This document shows positions 1 through 6,698 of a DNA stretch of 11,771 nt, piece after piece. Origin of the DNA: JBPESN01 sp051710625 (GTDB taxonomy: Bacteria; Pseudomonadota; Gammaproteobacteria; Enterobacterales; Enterobacteriaceae); assembly GCF_051710625.1 (NCBI RefSeq), contig NZ_JBPESN010000073.1, positions 1-11,771 on the forward strand, written 5' to 3'. The translations under genes were made by a program, and so were the position numbers. Position 1 is the first letter of the stretch; the number at the start of each line of letters is the position of its first letter. The notes below the pieces were generated by a model. The model was not told the origin of the DNA and made no database searches. It worked only from the letters and a program-made list of their open reading frames with translations.

Positions 1-475
1 CCGGTTTCCTCGCGAACAGATCAAGAACAACCGCAAGGTATGCCCAGCGTTTCCCGGTCCAGATATACGTCACATCGCCGCACCATACCTGGTTTGGCTC
101 CGTTACAGCGAACTGGCGCTCAAGATATTCGGGATCGCAACGTGCGCCTGACCGCCACGCTTATACCTGTGCGTCGGCTGCTGACAACTGACCAGCCCCA
201 GCTTTTTCATGAGCCTGCTTGCGAGCCAGCGCCCCATCCGGAAGCCTCTCTGGGTTGCCATGATGGCGATACTTCTCGCGCCAGCGGCACCATGGCTGAT
301 ATTGTGCAGTTCATGAACCTGACTGCGCAATACCGTTCGCCTGCCGTCTGTCCTGTCAGGTCGACTTTCCCAGTATTTGTAATTGCTGCGATGAACCCTG
401 AACACGTGGCAGAGTGTGGCCACAGGACAATGCGCTCTGAGTTTCCCGATTAACGAGAACTGTTTAGGGAGTCTG
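1..475 (-). pseudogene. IS3-family transposase OrfB, frameshifted and cut by window edge
   Basis: OrfB supplies the integrase/DDE catalytic part of the IS3 transposase, made as an OrfAB fusion by -1 frameshifting. The frame opens near 475 with LDVRLPKQFSLIGKLRAHCP and continues with the family motif VHRSNYKYW and the HTH_21-like stretch ending in SRLMKKLGLVSCQQPTHRYK. Reading stops at 91-93 (the peptide ends SASSL). Skipping one base at about 120/121 restores ERQFAVTEPNQVWCGDVTYI followed by LAVVLDLFARKP to base 1, which is normal OrfB including the first Asp of the DDE triad in GDVTYI. One G therefore appears to be missing and this copy cannot make active transposase as read. The rest of the gene lies outside the window. 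A GTG at 421-423 is only an internal start candidate. Confidence 0.85.
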
Positions 476-478
476 ACA

Positions 479-751
479 TCAAGAGCCTGTAGCCTTTTTT
501 AATATTTCGTTTTCCGTTTCAATGCGTTGTACCTTCTTCTTGAGCTCACGTATTTCGATTTGTTCCGGGGTTATAGGAGAGGTTTTTGGCGTTTTCCCCT
601 GTCGCTCATCACGCAGTTGTTTTAGCCATTTCCTCATCGTAGGAAGGCCGACGTCCATGGCTTTTGCTGCTGGCGCGGCGGTGTAATTTTGGTCGACAAC
701 CAGTTGAGCGGATTCGCGTTTGAATTCAAGACTAAAATTTCTTCTTTTCAT
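479..751 (-). pseudogene. IS3-family transposase OrfA (HTH protein), 3' end shifted
   Basis: OrfA is the small DNA-binding subunit of IS3 transposases; it recognises the terminal repeats and is fused to OrfB by frameshifting. From the ATG at 749-751 it reads MKRRNFSLEFKRESAQLVV, a helix-turn-helix (about residues 15-45), then a lysine/glutamate-rich leucine-zipper stretch ending IETENEILKKATGS. An in-frame ATG at 787 is unlikely to be the start because the same start at 751 leads the conserved MKRR protein. Family members that I recall end ...KKAT-ALLMSDSLNSSR; that tail is present here only one frame away, so one base seems missing near 486/487, just after the A AAA AAG slippage site. The lesion also upsets the OrfA-OrfB frame relation. 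Whether it is a true loss depends on comparison with an intact copy. Confidence 0.75.
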
Positions 752-823
752 TGGCGCACCCGTGTTGTTCTGAGGTGAGCATATCACTTCTGTTCAGGTG
801 GCCAAATTCAGTGTGCCACTACA

Positions 824-955
824 AATTGATTGGCGCCCCACATGTCTCATCGCGTGGCGGTACTGCGTCGAGGGCAAATAGCGGGCATGGTTGTCAACGA
901 TGCTCACGCCCGTCGGCGCATCGGCGCACTAATAAGCGGAGAAACGCCATGCTAG
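824..955 (+). pseudogene. ABC importer ATPase, C-terminal remnant (BMP/nucleoside type)
   Basis: Only the last ~40 codons of an ATP-binding subunit remain to the right of the IS. The frame reads SHRVAVLRRGQIAG and then ALISGETPC with a stop at 953-955. This is the standard tail of the sugar/nucleoside ATPases: the strand after the switch His region (DR-V-VLR-G) and a terminal 'M/ISG' segment. The first codons after the IS are out of frame or contain a stop (827-829), so the gene was already eroding or the junction was altered. Walker A, signature and Walker B lie beyond the IS, outside the window or lost. Its stop overlaps the ATG of the next permease (ATGCTAG), the translational coupling typical of such operons, which supports the assignment. 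Confidence 0.7.
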
Positions 956-1890
956 GCCGGTCCAGGTGCCGTAACGTCGGCGCGAGGGTCAGACGCCTGT
1001 GCCTGGAAACGGGATTTACTCTGCTGGCTATTGAGCTGGCGCTTTTTATTGCCGGCCTGCTGCTATGGCTATTGGGGGTCGATCCACTAGCCTACTATGG
1101 TTTTATCGTGCGTAATGGACTGCTGGCGTCCGCCGGTTGGCAAGTAGCGCTAACGCGCACGGGGCCGCTGCTGCTGATCGTTGCCAGCTTGATGGTGGCG
1201 AGAATTTGGGCGGCGCCGGATAGTTTATGTTGGGCGCGGTACTGCCCTCGGCCATCGCACCGGCGCTGTTATTTCGCGACGTTCTCTTGGGGATCACCTT
1301 GTCTCTGGCGCTGCTGGCCGGGGTGCTGGGCGGAATACTGTGGAGCCCTGCTGCCGGCGATCTTAAAAATCTGGCGTAATATTAACGAAATTATTACCAG
1401 CCTTATGATGTCGTTTCTCGGCGTTTCGTTGGCCAATGTGCTGGTCAAATTGCTACTGGCGGATCCGGCGACAACCGTGCCGCAAACTTGTAACCTGTCC
1501 TGGGAACAACGATTGTTGATGCTGTTCGGCGGTTACGTTTCCAGCGGACTGTTGCTCGGTCTGCTAGCGGTGCTGGCGGGCGCGGTCGAGATCATCGCTA
1601 TTCAGAACAATGTGCGTGCTGATTGGAATCCGGCCTACATTTTGGTTATTGTGCCGTTGGTGTTTCTGGTGTAATTCAACGGGTTTGGCAGTCTCGCTTT
1701 CGCTTTCGTGTTTTCGGTGCTCTCCATCTGCAGCGGAAGCGCGGCGCGGCGGATGGGCGTCTTCAACCATTTCACCTTGCTGACCGTCGCGCTACTATTA
1801 ATTGTGCCGGGCTTGACCCGTCTGGCCGTTGCCCGACTACGGCAAGCGCTACGCCAGCGGACTCTGCGCAACACGACGACGGAGGCTTAG
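949..1890 (+). pseudogene. ABC importer permease 1, nucleoside/BMP family (NupP/YufP-like)
   Basis: This is the remnant of an inner-membrane permease of the BMP-type importers (nucleosides or related compounds). From ATG 949 it encodes hydrophobic helices such as LAIELALFIAGLLLWLLGV. Near 1208-1225 the frame is lost; the continuation FMLGAVLPSAIAPALLFRD is in the second frame until about 1340, where the first frame resumes with the conserved loop NINEIITSLMMSFLGVSLAN. After LLLGLLAVLAG an internal segment seems deleted, joining directly to the later motif VEIIAIQNN. A TAA at 1672-1674 interrupts LVFLV*FNGFGSLAFAFVF; the frame then stays open to the stop at 1890. There are thus two frameshifts, one nonsense codon and a probable deletion, so the gene is non-functional. 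It overlaps the ATPase stop and is followed 19 bp later by the partner permease. Confidence 0.8.
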
Positions 1891-1909
1891 CGCCGGGGAT
1901 GGAGACAAA

Positions 1910-2713
1910 ATGAAAAAGTTAACCAGCGGTTTTATCACCTCCCTCCTCATGGGAGCCATCGTCGCCGGCATACCGCTGCTGTTGGCGGGGCGGGGGAACA
2001 ACTGTCCGAAAAAGCCGGCGTGCTGAATATCGGGCTGAAAGGGGTGATGCTGGCCGGCGCCTGGCTGGGCTTCCTTGGTGGCCTGGCGTCACGATTCCAT
2101 GGCGCTGGGCTTAGGGGCAGGGGCCGCAGGCGGGATGTTGGTGGCGGCGCTGATGGCGGGACTGTGTCTGTGGCTGCGGCTCAATCAGATAGTCATCGGT
2201 ATCGCCTTGACCCTAGGCGCTGAAGGGCGGCACCGCGCTGCTGCAGCAAATGGCTTTCAACCAGAGTTATCCCCGCCTGGGCAGCATCAACAGCATCAGG
2301 CTGCCCTGGCTTGCCGAACTGCCGGTGGTGGGCAAAGCCCTGTTCGTGCAGCCGCTGGTGGTGTATTTGGCCGTCGCCTGCGTCCCGCTGCTGGCCCGGC
2401 TTTTATCGCGCCAGCAATGTGGGTCTGGCGCTGCAGGTGGCCGGCGATCGACCCGCCGCACTGGGGAGGCGGCCGCGGTGTGAGCGTGCAGGGGACGCGC
2501 ACGCTGGCGGGATTGGGTGGCGCTTATATGGCGCAGGTCGGCGCCGGTATTTTTGTGCCGTTTATGACTCAGGGCAATGGTTTTATCGCCATTGTGCTGG
2601 CGATGCTGGCGCGCGGGCGACCGCTGTGGTTTTTGGCGGGGGCTCTTTTGTTTGGCGCGTGCCTGTCGCTGACCACTGCGCTGGGCGCCGTGTGGACGCG
2701 GGGCGCGCGATAA
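1910..2713 (+). pseudogene. ABC importer permease 2, nucleoside/BMP family (NupQ/YufQ-like)
   Basis: This is the second membrane subunit, partner of the preceding permease. It starts MKKLTSGFITSLLMGAIVAG at 1910, preceded by a GGAG box. The diagnostic family segment, LSEKAGVLNIGLKGVMLAGA, is split: its beginning is present only in another frame and the rest follows in frame 1 from about 2005. The frame shifts again near 2090 (GMLVAALMAGLCLWLRLNQI in frame 2), near 2222 (MAFNQSYPRLGSINSIRLPW in frame 3) and near 2420-2470 (back to frame 2, LAGLGGAYMAQVGAGIFVPF). The conserved GNGFIAIVLAML motif is intact. Sequence between the VAGDRPAA and SVQGTR segments is shorter than in relatives that I know, suggesting a deletion. 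At least four frameshifts show a long-dead gene. The peptide LPREEALA just past the stop, in another frame, may be its original C-terminus. Confidence 0.8.
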
Positions 2714-2752
2714 CGTTGCCTTCCAGCTCCCGCGCGAGGAGGCATTGGCGGG

Positions 2753-2824
2753 GTGCAACAAACCTGGCACATTAACGACATGTTGCGCATCGCGCCCGAT
2801 TTAATGTTGCTGGCTGACACCTGA
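2753..2824 (+). other. Possible start of a further lost cistron; otherwise empty spacer 2714-2918
   Basis: In the 205-bp spacer between the dead permease and ypeB a short frame opens with GTG at 2753, behind a GAGGAGG box at 2734-2740, and reads 23 residues (QQTWHINDMLRIAPDLMLLA) before a TGA. In such operons the next gene often encodes a nucleoside or base metabolic enzyme, so this could be its 5' stump, but I do not recognise the peptide. Nothing else in 2825-2918 looks coding. Confidence 0.25.
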
Positions 2825-2918
2825 CAGCCGAGAAAGAGGGACGATGCATCGCTTCACAGCGCCCGGCAAGCGCGTTTTCATCAGTAACGACCCGAATCCC
2901 CAGAGGCGCAGGTTGTCG

Positions 2919-3135
2919 TTAACGCACCTTAAGCGGCGTGATAAGGGTTTCCAACCCTTCTATTTTTATCGCCAACGCCAGGCTCATAAGCTGGCCCAGG
3001 CGCCCTTCCGGGAACTCTCCTTTACGGGCAAACCAGAGCAGATAAGGTTTGGGAAGATCGATAAGCATCCGCCCTTGATATTTACCAAAACGGCATTGCG
3101 GTATTGGCAATGGCCACCAGATCCTCTTTTTCCAT
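2919..3135 (-). pseudogene. ypeB: YpeB-like DUF3820 protein, one-base frameshift
   Basis: This small protein of unknown function is found just downstream of ligA in enterobacteria. From the ATG at 3133-3135, 10 bp after the ligA stop and behind GGGGGCG, the frame reads MEKEDLVAIANTAMPFW and stops. Removing one base from the run of four A/T at 3087-3090 gives AMPFGKYQGRMLIDLPKPYL and continues through LLWFARKGEFPEGRLGQLM to the stop at 2919, aligning along its whole length with the E. coli protein (about 70 residues). Every position of the conserved PFGKYKGR...LP..YLLWF core is otherwise kept, so the lesion is recent, or a sequencing error in a short homopolymer. An internal ATG at 3110 could allow a shortened protein without the first ~10 residues. 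Spacing suggests co-transcription with ligA. Confidence 0.8.
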
Positions 3136-3145
3136 TTTCGCCCCC

Positions 3146-5176
3146 TTATGCGTCCGAAGAGTCTCCCAGAAGACGCATCATTTCCGCCTCATCCATCACC
3201 GGAATATTCAACTGCTGTGCCTTGGACAATTTGGATCCCGCCGCCTCCCCCGCGATGAGCAGATCGGTTTTGGCGGAAACGCTGCCGCTGACCCGCGCGC
3301 CGAGCGCGATCAGCCGATCCTTGGCCTCATCCCGCGACAGGCTGCTTAGCGATCCGGTCAGGACAATGGTTTTCCCGGCGAAGGGATTATCGCTCGCCGC
3401 GACGGGCGCTGCCACAGGTTCAGGCCAACGAATACCGATTGCCGGGCTCAACAAATCCTGGATCACTTCGATATTATGCGTTTCCACAAAAAAGTGGCGC
3501 ACGTGGGTCGCGACAGTGTTGCCAATATCCTGCACGCCCGTCAGCGAATCAATATCGGCGGCAATCAGCGCGTCGAGCGTGCCGTAGGCGGCAGCCAGAT
3601 TAGCGGCCGTGGCCTCGCCCACCTCGCGGATCCCAAGCGCGTACAAGAAGCGCGCAAAGGTGGTCTGCCGGGCTTTTTCCAACGCCTCCAGCAAATTTTG
3701 CGCCGATTTTGCCCCCATCCGGTCCAGCCGCGTCAGAATTTCTTTATTCAGCTGGAACAGGTCGGCCGGGGTTTTCACCAGCTCCTGCTCCACCAGCTGA
3801 TCAATGATCTTATCGCCCATACCGTCGATGTCCATCGCCCGGCGGGAAACGAAATGCTTCAGCGCTTCCTTGCGCTGTGCGGCGCAAACCAGGCCCGCGG
3901 TGCAACGCAGCACCGCCTCGCCTTCCACCCGCTCGACGTCCGAGCCGCAAACCGGGCATTGCGTCGGAAACGCTACCGGCCGCGCCTCTGCAGGCCGTTC
4001 GGACGTGACAACGCCGACAATCTGCGGGATGACATCGCCGGCGCGACGCACAATGACCGTATCGCCAATCATCAGCCCCAGCCGCTCGACCTCATCAGCG
4101 TTGTGCAGGGTGGCGTTACTGACCATGGCGCCGGAAACCAGTACCGGCTCAAGGCGCGCGACCGGCGTGATTGCGCCGGTCCTTCCCACCTGAAACTCCA
4201 CGTCGCGTACCCGGGTCAACTGCTCCTGGGCCGGAAATTTATAGGCGATAGCCCAGCGCGGCGCGCGGGCGACAAAGCCCAGACGCTGCTGCAGCGCCAG
4301 CGAGTCGACTTTAATCACCACACCGTCGATATCGAACCCGAGCGATGACCGCTCCTCGTGCACCTGCCGATAAAAATCCAGCACCGCCGCACTACCGGTG
4401 CAGCGGCGGACGCGATCGCTGACCGGTACCCCCCAGGCTTTGAACTGCTGCAAGCGCTCCCAATGACTCTCCGGCAACTCGCCGTCCTCCAGCAGGCCGA
4501 CGCCATAGCAATAAAACGTCAGCGGCCGCCTGGCGGTAATCGCGGGATCCAACTGGCGTAAGGAGCCGGCGGCGGCGTTGCGCGGATTGGCGAAGACTTT
4601 ACCCCCTTCCCGTTTGGCGGTCTCATTCAGCCGCAGAAAGCCCGCTTTCAACATGAAGACTTCGCCGCGGATCTCCAGCAGCCGCGGCAGGTTGTCCTGA
4701 TCTTGCAAGCGCAACGGAATGGTGCGGATGGTGCGCACGTTAGCGGTGATATCCTCACCGGTGGCGCCGTCGCCGCGGGTGGCGCCCCGCACCAGCTCGC
4801 CGTTCTCATACAGCAGGCTGACCGCCAGACCGTCTAGCTTCAGCTCGCAGCAATAGGTCATGTCGTCGTCGCGCTTAAGCCTGTCGCGTACCCGCTTGTC
4901 GAACGCCAGAAAACTCGGCTCTTCAAAAACATTATCCAGCGACAGAATGGGCACTTCATGGCGCACCTGCCCAAAACTGCTTTGCGCTTGTCCGCCGACG
5001 CGCTGAGTGGGGGAATCGGCGCTCAGCAGGTCTGGCCGTTCGGCCTCCAGCGTGCGCAGTTCCGCCATAACCCGGTCATATTCACTGTCGGGCACTTCAG
5101 GGGCAGCTTCCACATAATAGAGGTATTCCCAGTGTCGCAGTTGCTTACGCAACCGCAGGATATGTTGTTCAATCAT
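3146..5176 (-). CDS. ligA: NAD-dependent DNA ligase LigA
   Basis: LigA seals nicks between Okazaki fragments and in repair, using NAD+ and a covalent ligase-AMP intermediate. The frame is intact at 676 residues (E. coli has 671). The adenylation lysine is K113 in ELKLDGLAVS; the NAD-binding Ia domain precedes it (EYLYYVEAAPEVPDSEYDR). Further nucleotidyltransferase motifs are GEVF (171-174), FANPRNAAAGSLRQ and GVVIKV (285-290). The OB fold spans about 318-400, followed by a four-cysteine zinc finger (C407, C410, C425, C431), helix-hairpin-helix repeats (about 445-590) and a BRCT domain (about 598-676, GKTIVLTGSL). The start MIEQ matches the E. coli MESIEQ region, but no good Shine-Dalgarno box precedes it. 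A strong terminator lies 25 bp upstream. The gene is essential in enterobacteria, which explains its intactness beside broken neighbours. Confidence 0.97.
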   Translation of the reverse strand: MIEQHILRLRKQLRHWEYLYYVEAAPEVPDSEYDRVMAELRTLEAERPDLLSADSPTQRVGGQAQSSFGQVRHEVPILSLDNVFEEPSFLAFDKRVRDRLKRDDDMTYCCELKLDGLAVSLLYENGELVRGATRGDGATGEDITANVRTIRTIPLRLQDQDNLPRLLEIRGEVFMLKAGFLRLNETAKREGGKVFANPRNAAAGSLRQLDPAITARRPLTFYCYGVGLLEDGELPESHWERLQQFKAWGVPVSDRVRRCTGSAAVLDFYRQVHEERSSLGFDIDGVVIKVDSLALQQRLGFVARAPRWAIAYKFPAQEQLTRVRDVEFQVGRTGAITPVARLEPVLVSGAMVSNATLHNADEVERLGLMIGDTVIVRRAGDVIPQIVGVVTSERPAEARPVAFPTQCPVCGSDVERVEGEAVLRCTAGLVCAAQRKEALKHFVSRRAMDIDGMGDKIIDQLVEQELVKTPADLFQLNKEILTRLDRMGAKSAQNLLEALEKARQTTFARFLYALGIREVGEATAANLAAAYGTLDALIAADIDSLTGVQDIGNTVATHVRHFFVETHNIEVIQDLLSPAIGIRWPEPVAAPVAASDNPFAGKTIVLTGSLSSLSRDEAKDRLIALGARVSGSVSAKTDLLIAGEAAGSKLSKAQQLNIPVMDEAEMMRLLGDSSDA

Positions 5177-5200
5177 GTTCCATGATGCACCATCAGCAGC

Positions 5201-5221
5201 AAAAACCCCCGCAAGCGGGGG
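5201..5221 (-). terminator. Rho-independent terminator after zipA, in the ligA leader
   Basis: Read on the minus strand the sequence is CCCCCG-CTTG-CGGGGG followed by TTTTT: a 6-bp all-GC stem with a tetraloop and a U tract. The plus-strand reading has the A tract on the wrong side, so the terminator works leftward. It lies 185 bp after the zipA stop and only 24 bp before the ligA start codon, so it would end zipA transcripts, or attenuate any transcript entering ligA. Confidence 0.8.
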
Positions 5222-5406
5222 CTGAGAATAACGCTATTTTAGCAGCAACCGGTCGGTTCCGGTTAGCGATGACCGGCAAGATAAGTATAACCGCTGCCGG
5301 CCAGATGGATAAAAACGCTATGGGCAGGATAAGCCTGACTGTGACCGTTGCAGGCGAACGGTAGCCGGTGCGGACTCACCGCCAGGGATCGGTTTACCCG
5401 CACACA
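5222..5406. other. zipA-ligA spacer with inverted repeats, function unknown
   Basis: There is no convincing gene. Small inverted repeats are visible: ACCGTT/AACGGT at about 5343-5361 and GGTG/CACC around 5366-5380. On the minus strand TATACT (5284-5289) could serve as a -10 with only a weak -35 (TTATCC, 5307-5312) 17 bp upstream. If real, it would be a ligA promoter lying upstream of the terminator at 5201-5221. No known riboswitch class could be matched. Confidence 0.35.
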
Positions 5407-6429
5407 TCAGACACCGGCATTCGCCTCCAGCACCTGACAAATGCGCGCTTTATAGCCGTCCAGTTTCTGCGGGGTCATCATCCGCCGCTCATCGTCAAGC
5501 ACCACGCCGTTGCAATCATCGGCGATACGCTGGGCGGACTGCAGCATAAGCTTGAAGTTCTGATGGGCATCGCCATAGGAGGGAACCATCATGAACATGG
5601 AGATACCCGGCGTGGTGAAATCAGCCATATTGTCCGGGTTGAACGAACCGGGCTTGACCATATTGGCCAGACTGAACAGCACCGGCCCGCTGCCGGCAGG
5701 GTTGAGATGACGATGGAATATATTCATTTCACCAAACTGAAAACCAGCCTGCAGCACGCTTTGCAGCAATTCTTCGCCGCCTAATACCGTACCGTTATGG
5801 GCGGCGATATGCAGTACCAGCACCGTTTCTTTTTCCGGTACCTGGGCCGCTTTTATCGAACTCTCTTCTGCCGGGTCGGGCGCGCCGGCGTCGGCGGCAG
5901 GCGTCGATGACCGGTAATCTGTTTGGGGCGCAGCGGCGCGGCTGGCGGCAGGCAATGGCGGATCGTCGTCATCGCGTGCACCCATTTCGTCGCCGTCAGA
6001 AGCGACCTGTTCACGGGCAGGCATGGCAGGTTCGGCGGCACGGATTTGCGGCGGCTTGCGGTGGGCTCGGGGGGCATTGGAGACGGGCTGCCCGAAGCTA
6101 TCCGCCAGAAGAGGATCAGAAGCGTCATCGCGTACCTCCTCGAGGGGGCGGCTGGCCGGGCGAGATAACGGCGCGTCGTCATTAAAACGTCCGATATCCG
6201 CATCGTCGTAGTGGCGCACGCGCGTGACGCGGACTTCACCCACCCCTTCATCCCGCTCAGACAGCGGCGGTTCGTCCTGATCCTGACGTTCTTGTTTCAG
6301 TCGTTTGGCCGGGCGGTCGCGAAAAATTGCCGAGCGCTCTTTACGGCTGGTCCAAAGACCATGTAAAAGTAACGCTATAATCGCGATTGCACCCACGACG
6401 ATTAATATCAGACGCAAATCCTGCATCAT
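5407..6429 (-). CDS. zipA: Cell division protein ZipA
   Basis: ZipA is an inner-membrane protein that tethers FtsZ polymers to the membrane at the start of division and is essential in E. coli. The protein has 340 residues from the ATG at 6429 (E. coli 328). The N-terminus MMQDLRLILIVVGAIAIIAL is the periplasm-out, single transmembrane anchor (about residues 5-27), followed by the basic segment TSRKERSAIFRDRPAKR. The conserved DEGVGEVRV patch comes next, then a long disordered linker (about 75-200). The C-terminal FtsZ-binding domain (about 205-336) has family motifs FGEMNIFHRH, LFSLANMVKPGSF, NFKLMLQSAQRIADD and RRMMTPQKL. I prefer 6429 to the in-frame ATG at 6435 because GAG lies at a usable distance and E. 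coli starts MMQD. The linker is Asp/Ala/Arg-rich rather than Pro/Gln-rich as in E. coli. It is divergent from the cysZ remnant, with a tandem repeat directly upstream. Confidence 0.96.
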   Translation of the reverse strand: MMQDLRLILIVVGAIAIIALLLHGLWTSRKERSAIFRDRPAKRLKQERQDQDEPPLSERDEGVGEVRVTRVRHYDDADIGRFNDDAPLSRPASRPLEEVRDDASDPLLADSFGQPVSNAPRAHRKPPQIRAAEPAMPAREQVASDGDEMGARDDDDPPLPAASRAAAPQTDYRSSTPAADAGAPDPAEESSIKAAQVPEKETVLVLHIAAHNGTVLGGEELLQSVLQAGFQFGEMNIFHRHLNPAGSGPVLFSLANMVKPGSFNPDNMADFTTPGISMFMMVPSYGDAHQNFKLMLQSAQRIADDCNGVVLDDERRMMTPQKLDGYKARICQVLEANAGV

Positions 6430-6451
6430 TGGCATCTCAGCTGTTCTAATT

Positions 6452-6514
6452 CATTGCACATTGCACATTGCACATTGCACATTGCACATTGCATATTGCA
6501 TATTGCACATTGCC
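6452..6514. repeat. Nine-unit 7-bp tandem repeat in the zipA leader
   Basis: CATTGCA is repeated head to tail nine times: units 1-6 are identical, units 7 and 8 begin with T (TATTGCA) and unit 9 ends in C (CATTGCC). The array ends 23 bp upstream of the preferred zipA start (16 bp from the alternative), thus in the zipA 5' untranslated region or promoter. No flanking gene reads into it. Such perfect short arrays usually vary in copy number by slippage. Confidence 0.95.
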
Positions 6515-6698
6515 ATAGCGGCAAACATTTACTCTCTTAACTGTATTTGCCTGCGTAGGCAAGTGCAAGTCTACAGGGTACTTTCTGGCAAAAAGAGTTT
6601 GGCAAGTTATTTTTTTGCTGCTTTTTCAAACAAAATGAACCAAACGGCCGTTATTAACGCCGAAAACTGTGATCATACCCCTATCTGTTCGGACATAA
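6515..6698. promoter_or_regulatory. Divergent zipA/cysZ control region
   Basis: This AT-rich spacer lies between the zipA repeat and the cysZ remnant. It contains a perfect inverted repeat TTGCCT-GCGT-AGGCAA (6547-6562) and a half CRP-like TGTGATCA (6668-6675). The zipA promoter must lie here or inside the repeat, but no -35/-10 pair is convincing. The cysZ promoter would normally be CysB-controlled; no site was identified. Confidence 0.35.

Larger units (their letters stand above)
1..823 (-). mobile_element. IS3-family insertion sequence, partial (left copy, 5' part)
   Basis: The element runs leftward and leaves the window at base 1, so only its 5' end, orfA and about half of orfB are present. 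The 5' terminus is placed at 823 because the sequence reading inward from there (TGTAGTGGCACACTGAATTT) recurs at 11645 and homology between the two copies stops exactly at these points; a terminus starting with TG is usual for IS3 elements. orfA carries an HTH/leucine-zipper type protein and orfB the start of a DDE integrase, in the frames expected for programmed -1 frameshifting at an A AAA AAG motif (494-500 on the minus strand). The copy is damaged in both frames. It sits inside the 3' part of an ABC-transporter ATPase gene. The IS name was not assigned; the IS3 subgroup is likely from the protein sequences. Confidence 0.9.

Noticed and set aside
40..453. Open plus-strand frame of 137 codons
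   Set aside because: It lies antisense to the IS OrfB, whose conserved motifs are clear on the minus strand; the plus-strand translation resembles nothing and has no ribosome-binding box.
2844..3587. Plus-strand frame of 247 codons across ypeB and the end of ligA
   Set aside because: It is the antisense shadow of two recognised genes in a GC-rich region.
3476..4348. Plus-strand frame of 290 codons inside ligA
   Set aside because: LigA on the minus strand is full-length and conserved throughout; the antisense frame is a codon-bias artefact.
5222..5406. TPP, cobalamin or FMN riboswitch
   Set aside because: Isolated motifs such as CTGAGA or GCAACGGT occur, but their order, spacing and partner stems do not fit any of these classes, and the neighbouring gene (ligA) is not a known target.
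6452..6514. CRISPR-like array
   Set aside because: The units are 7 bp, contiguous and have no spacers, so this is a microsatellite-type tandem repeat.
6667..6682. CRP site AACTGTGATCATACCC before cysZ
   Set aside because: Only the first half (TGTGA) matches; the second half TCACA is absent at the required spacing.
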